A stretch of DNA of 6,297 bases from an uncultured Acidimicrobiaceae bacterium (GTDB taxonomy: Bacteria; Actinomycetota; Acidimicrobiia; Acidimicrobiales; Microtrichaceae), in NCBI GenBank assembly GCA_937868025.1, contig CALMLJ010000315.1:1-6297 (forward strand), written 5' to 3'. The notes below the pieces were generated by a model. The model saw nothing but the letters and a program-made list of their open reading frames with translations. It did no database searches and was not told where the DNA came from. Made by a program: the position numbers and the translations under genes. Every line of letters begins with the position of its first letter. Position 1 is the stretch's first letter. Below, piece after piece: positions 5,681-6,297 of this stretch.

Positions 5681-6297
5681 ATGGACCGGCGGATCTTCGG
5701 GCTCGAGAGCGAGTACGGCGTCACGTGCACCCTCAAGGGGCAGCGGCGTCTCAGCCCCGACGAGGTGGCGCGCTACCTGTTCCGCCGTGTGGTGTCGTGG
5801 GGGCGCAGCTCCAACGTCTTCCTCGGCAACGGAGCGCGGCTCTACCTCGATGTCGGGTCGCACCCCGAGTACGCCACGCCCGAGTGTGACTCGTTGTTCG
5901 ACCTCGTCGCCCACGACAAGGCGGGGGAGCGCATCCTCGAGCAACTCGTCGAATCCGCCGAGGAGCGCCTCGACGAGGAGGGGGTGCGCGGCGACATCTA
6001 CCTGTTCCGCAACAACACCGACTCCGCCGGCAACTCCTACGGGTGTCATGAGAACTACCTGACCGGCCGAGCCGACGACATGGCTCGCTACGGCGAGGTC
6101 CTCATCCCGTTCCTCGTCAGTCGCCAGATCTACGCCGGCGCCGGCAAGATCCTCCAGACGGCCCGCGGCGCCATGTACTGCATGAGCCAGCGCGGCGAGC
6201 ACATCTGGGAAGGGGTCAGCTCTGCCACGACCCGCTCGCGGCCCATCATCAACACCCGCGACGAGCCGCACGCCGACGCCGAGCGCTACCGCCGCCT
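5681..6297 (+). CDS. pafA: PafA: Pup-protein ligase, N-terminal part (3' truncated by window)
   Basis: PafA uses ATP to phosphorylate the C-terminal Glu of Pup and joins it to substrate lysine side chains. 205 complete codons are present of roughly 450-480 expected; the frame is still open at the last base. The start ATG 5681 gives [16 protein letters not shown], the family's N-terminus, with Glu9 and Glu11 matching metal/ATP-site residues. It is followed by [34 protein letters not shown] (Asp57 is the catalytic aspartate position), [19 protein letters not shown], the ligase-type [16 protein letters not shown], and [15 protein letters not shown] at the edge. The shorter N-terminal stretch without a Dop-loop, the DVGSHPE form and the [13 protein letters not shown] block distinguish it from Dop. 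It lies 35 nt after prcA and probably has its own leaderless promoter, though read-through from the operon is possible. No lesions are seen in the visible part. Confidence 0.96.
   Translation, partial: MDRRIFGLESEYGVTCTLKGQRRLSPDEVARYLFRRVVSWGRSSNVFLGNGARLYLDVGSHPEYATPECDSLFDLVAHDKAGERILEQLVESAEERLDEEGVRGDIYLFRNNTDSAGNSYGCHENYLTGRADDMARYGEVLIPFLVSRQIYAGAGKILQTARGAMYCMSQRGEHIWEGVSSATTRSRPIINTRDEPHADAERYRR

Noticed and set aside
5673..6062. A 129-codon plus-strand frame starting just before pafA
   Set aside because: It overlaps pafA in another frame and is Ser/Thr/Arg-rich without motifs. The real gene is the frame from 5681, which stays open to the window end.
5228..6271. A 347-codon minus-strand open frame across prcA and pafA
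   Set aside because: It is antisense to two genes with strong family matches and runs across their boundary; its composition is that of a GC-driven shadow frame.
1..6297. CRISPR arrays, tRNA/rRNA genes, insertion sequences or a novel defence system
   Set aside because: No short spaced repeats, RNA gene hallmarks, transposase motifs or terminal inverted repeats are seen. Nearly all the window is explained by the listed genes, and the core system is the known Pup-proteasome.

Overview
The window is a high-GC segment from an actinobacterium. It holds a nearly complete Pup-proteasome locus, all on the + strand, in the canonical order dop - pup - prcB - prcA - pafA. Upstream lies the 3' part of an unrelated gene for a large, probably secreted, repeat protein. 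The lineage call rests on three points: the Pup/20S proteasome set itself, strong G/C preference at third codon positions, and start sites with TANNNT -10 boxes placed 6-7 nt before the start codon. A marine or aquatic Acidimicrobiia-like organism (for example near Ilumatobacter) would fit, but that is only a guess.

Region 1 (1-2244) encodes the C-terminal 747 residues of a protein with at least four copies of a ~105-111-residue repeat, each carrying a Cys pair. A ~365-residue C-terminal domain follows that resembles the DUF4185 / five-bladed-propeller type. Its start lies outside the window. Region 2 (2245-2298) is a 54-nt gap with a -10-like box just before the dop GTG.

Region 3 (2299-5645) contains dop (depupylase/deamidase), pup (64-residue protein modifier ending in Gly-Gly-Glu), prcB (20S beta subunit with propeptide and catalytic Thr43) and prcA (20S alpha subunit). 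The genes are tightly packed: pup and prcB are 5 nt apart, and prcB and prcA overlap by 4 nt. Region 4 (5681-end) is the 5' 205 codons of pafA, the Pup ligase, cut off by the window edge. It has its own apparent leaderless promoter in the 35-nt gap after prcA.

Together the genes form a tagging and degradation pathway. PafA attaches the C-terminal Glu of Pup to substrate lysines, Dop removes Pup, and the PrcA/PrcB 20S core degrades pupylated proteins after unfolding by the Mpa/ARC ATPase, which is not in this window. Because Pup already ends in Glu, it should need no deamidation by Dop before ligation. This is a well-described system and not a new one. The less ordinary parts are the upstream repeat/propeller protein, the GGE Pup terminus, the apparently leaderless dop and pafA starts, and the absence of mpa/arc directly upstream of dop.
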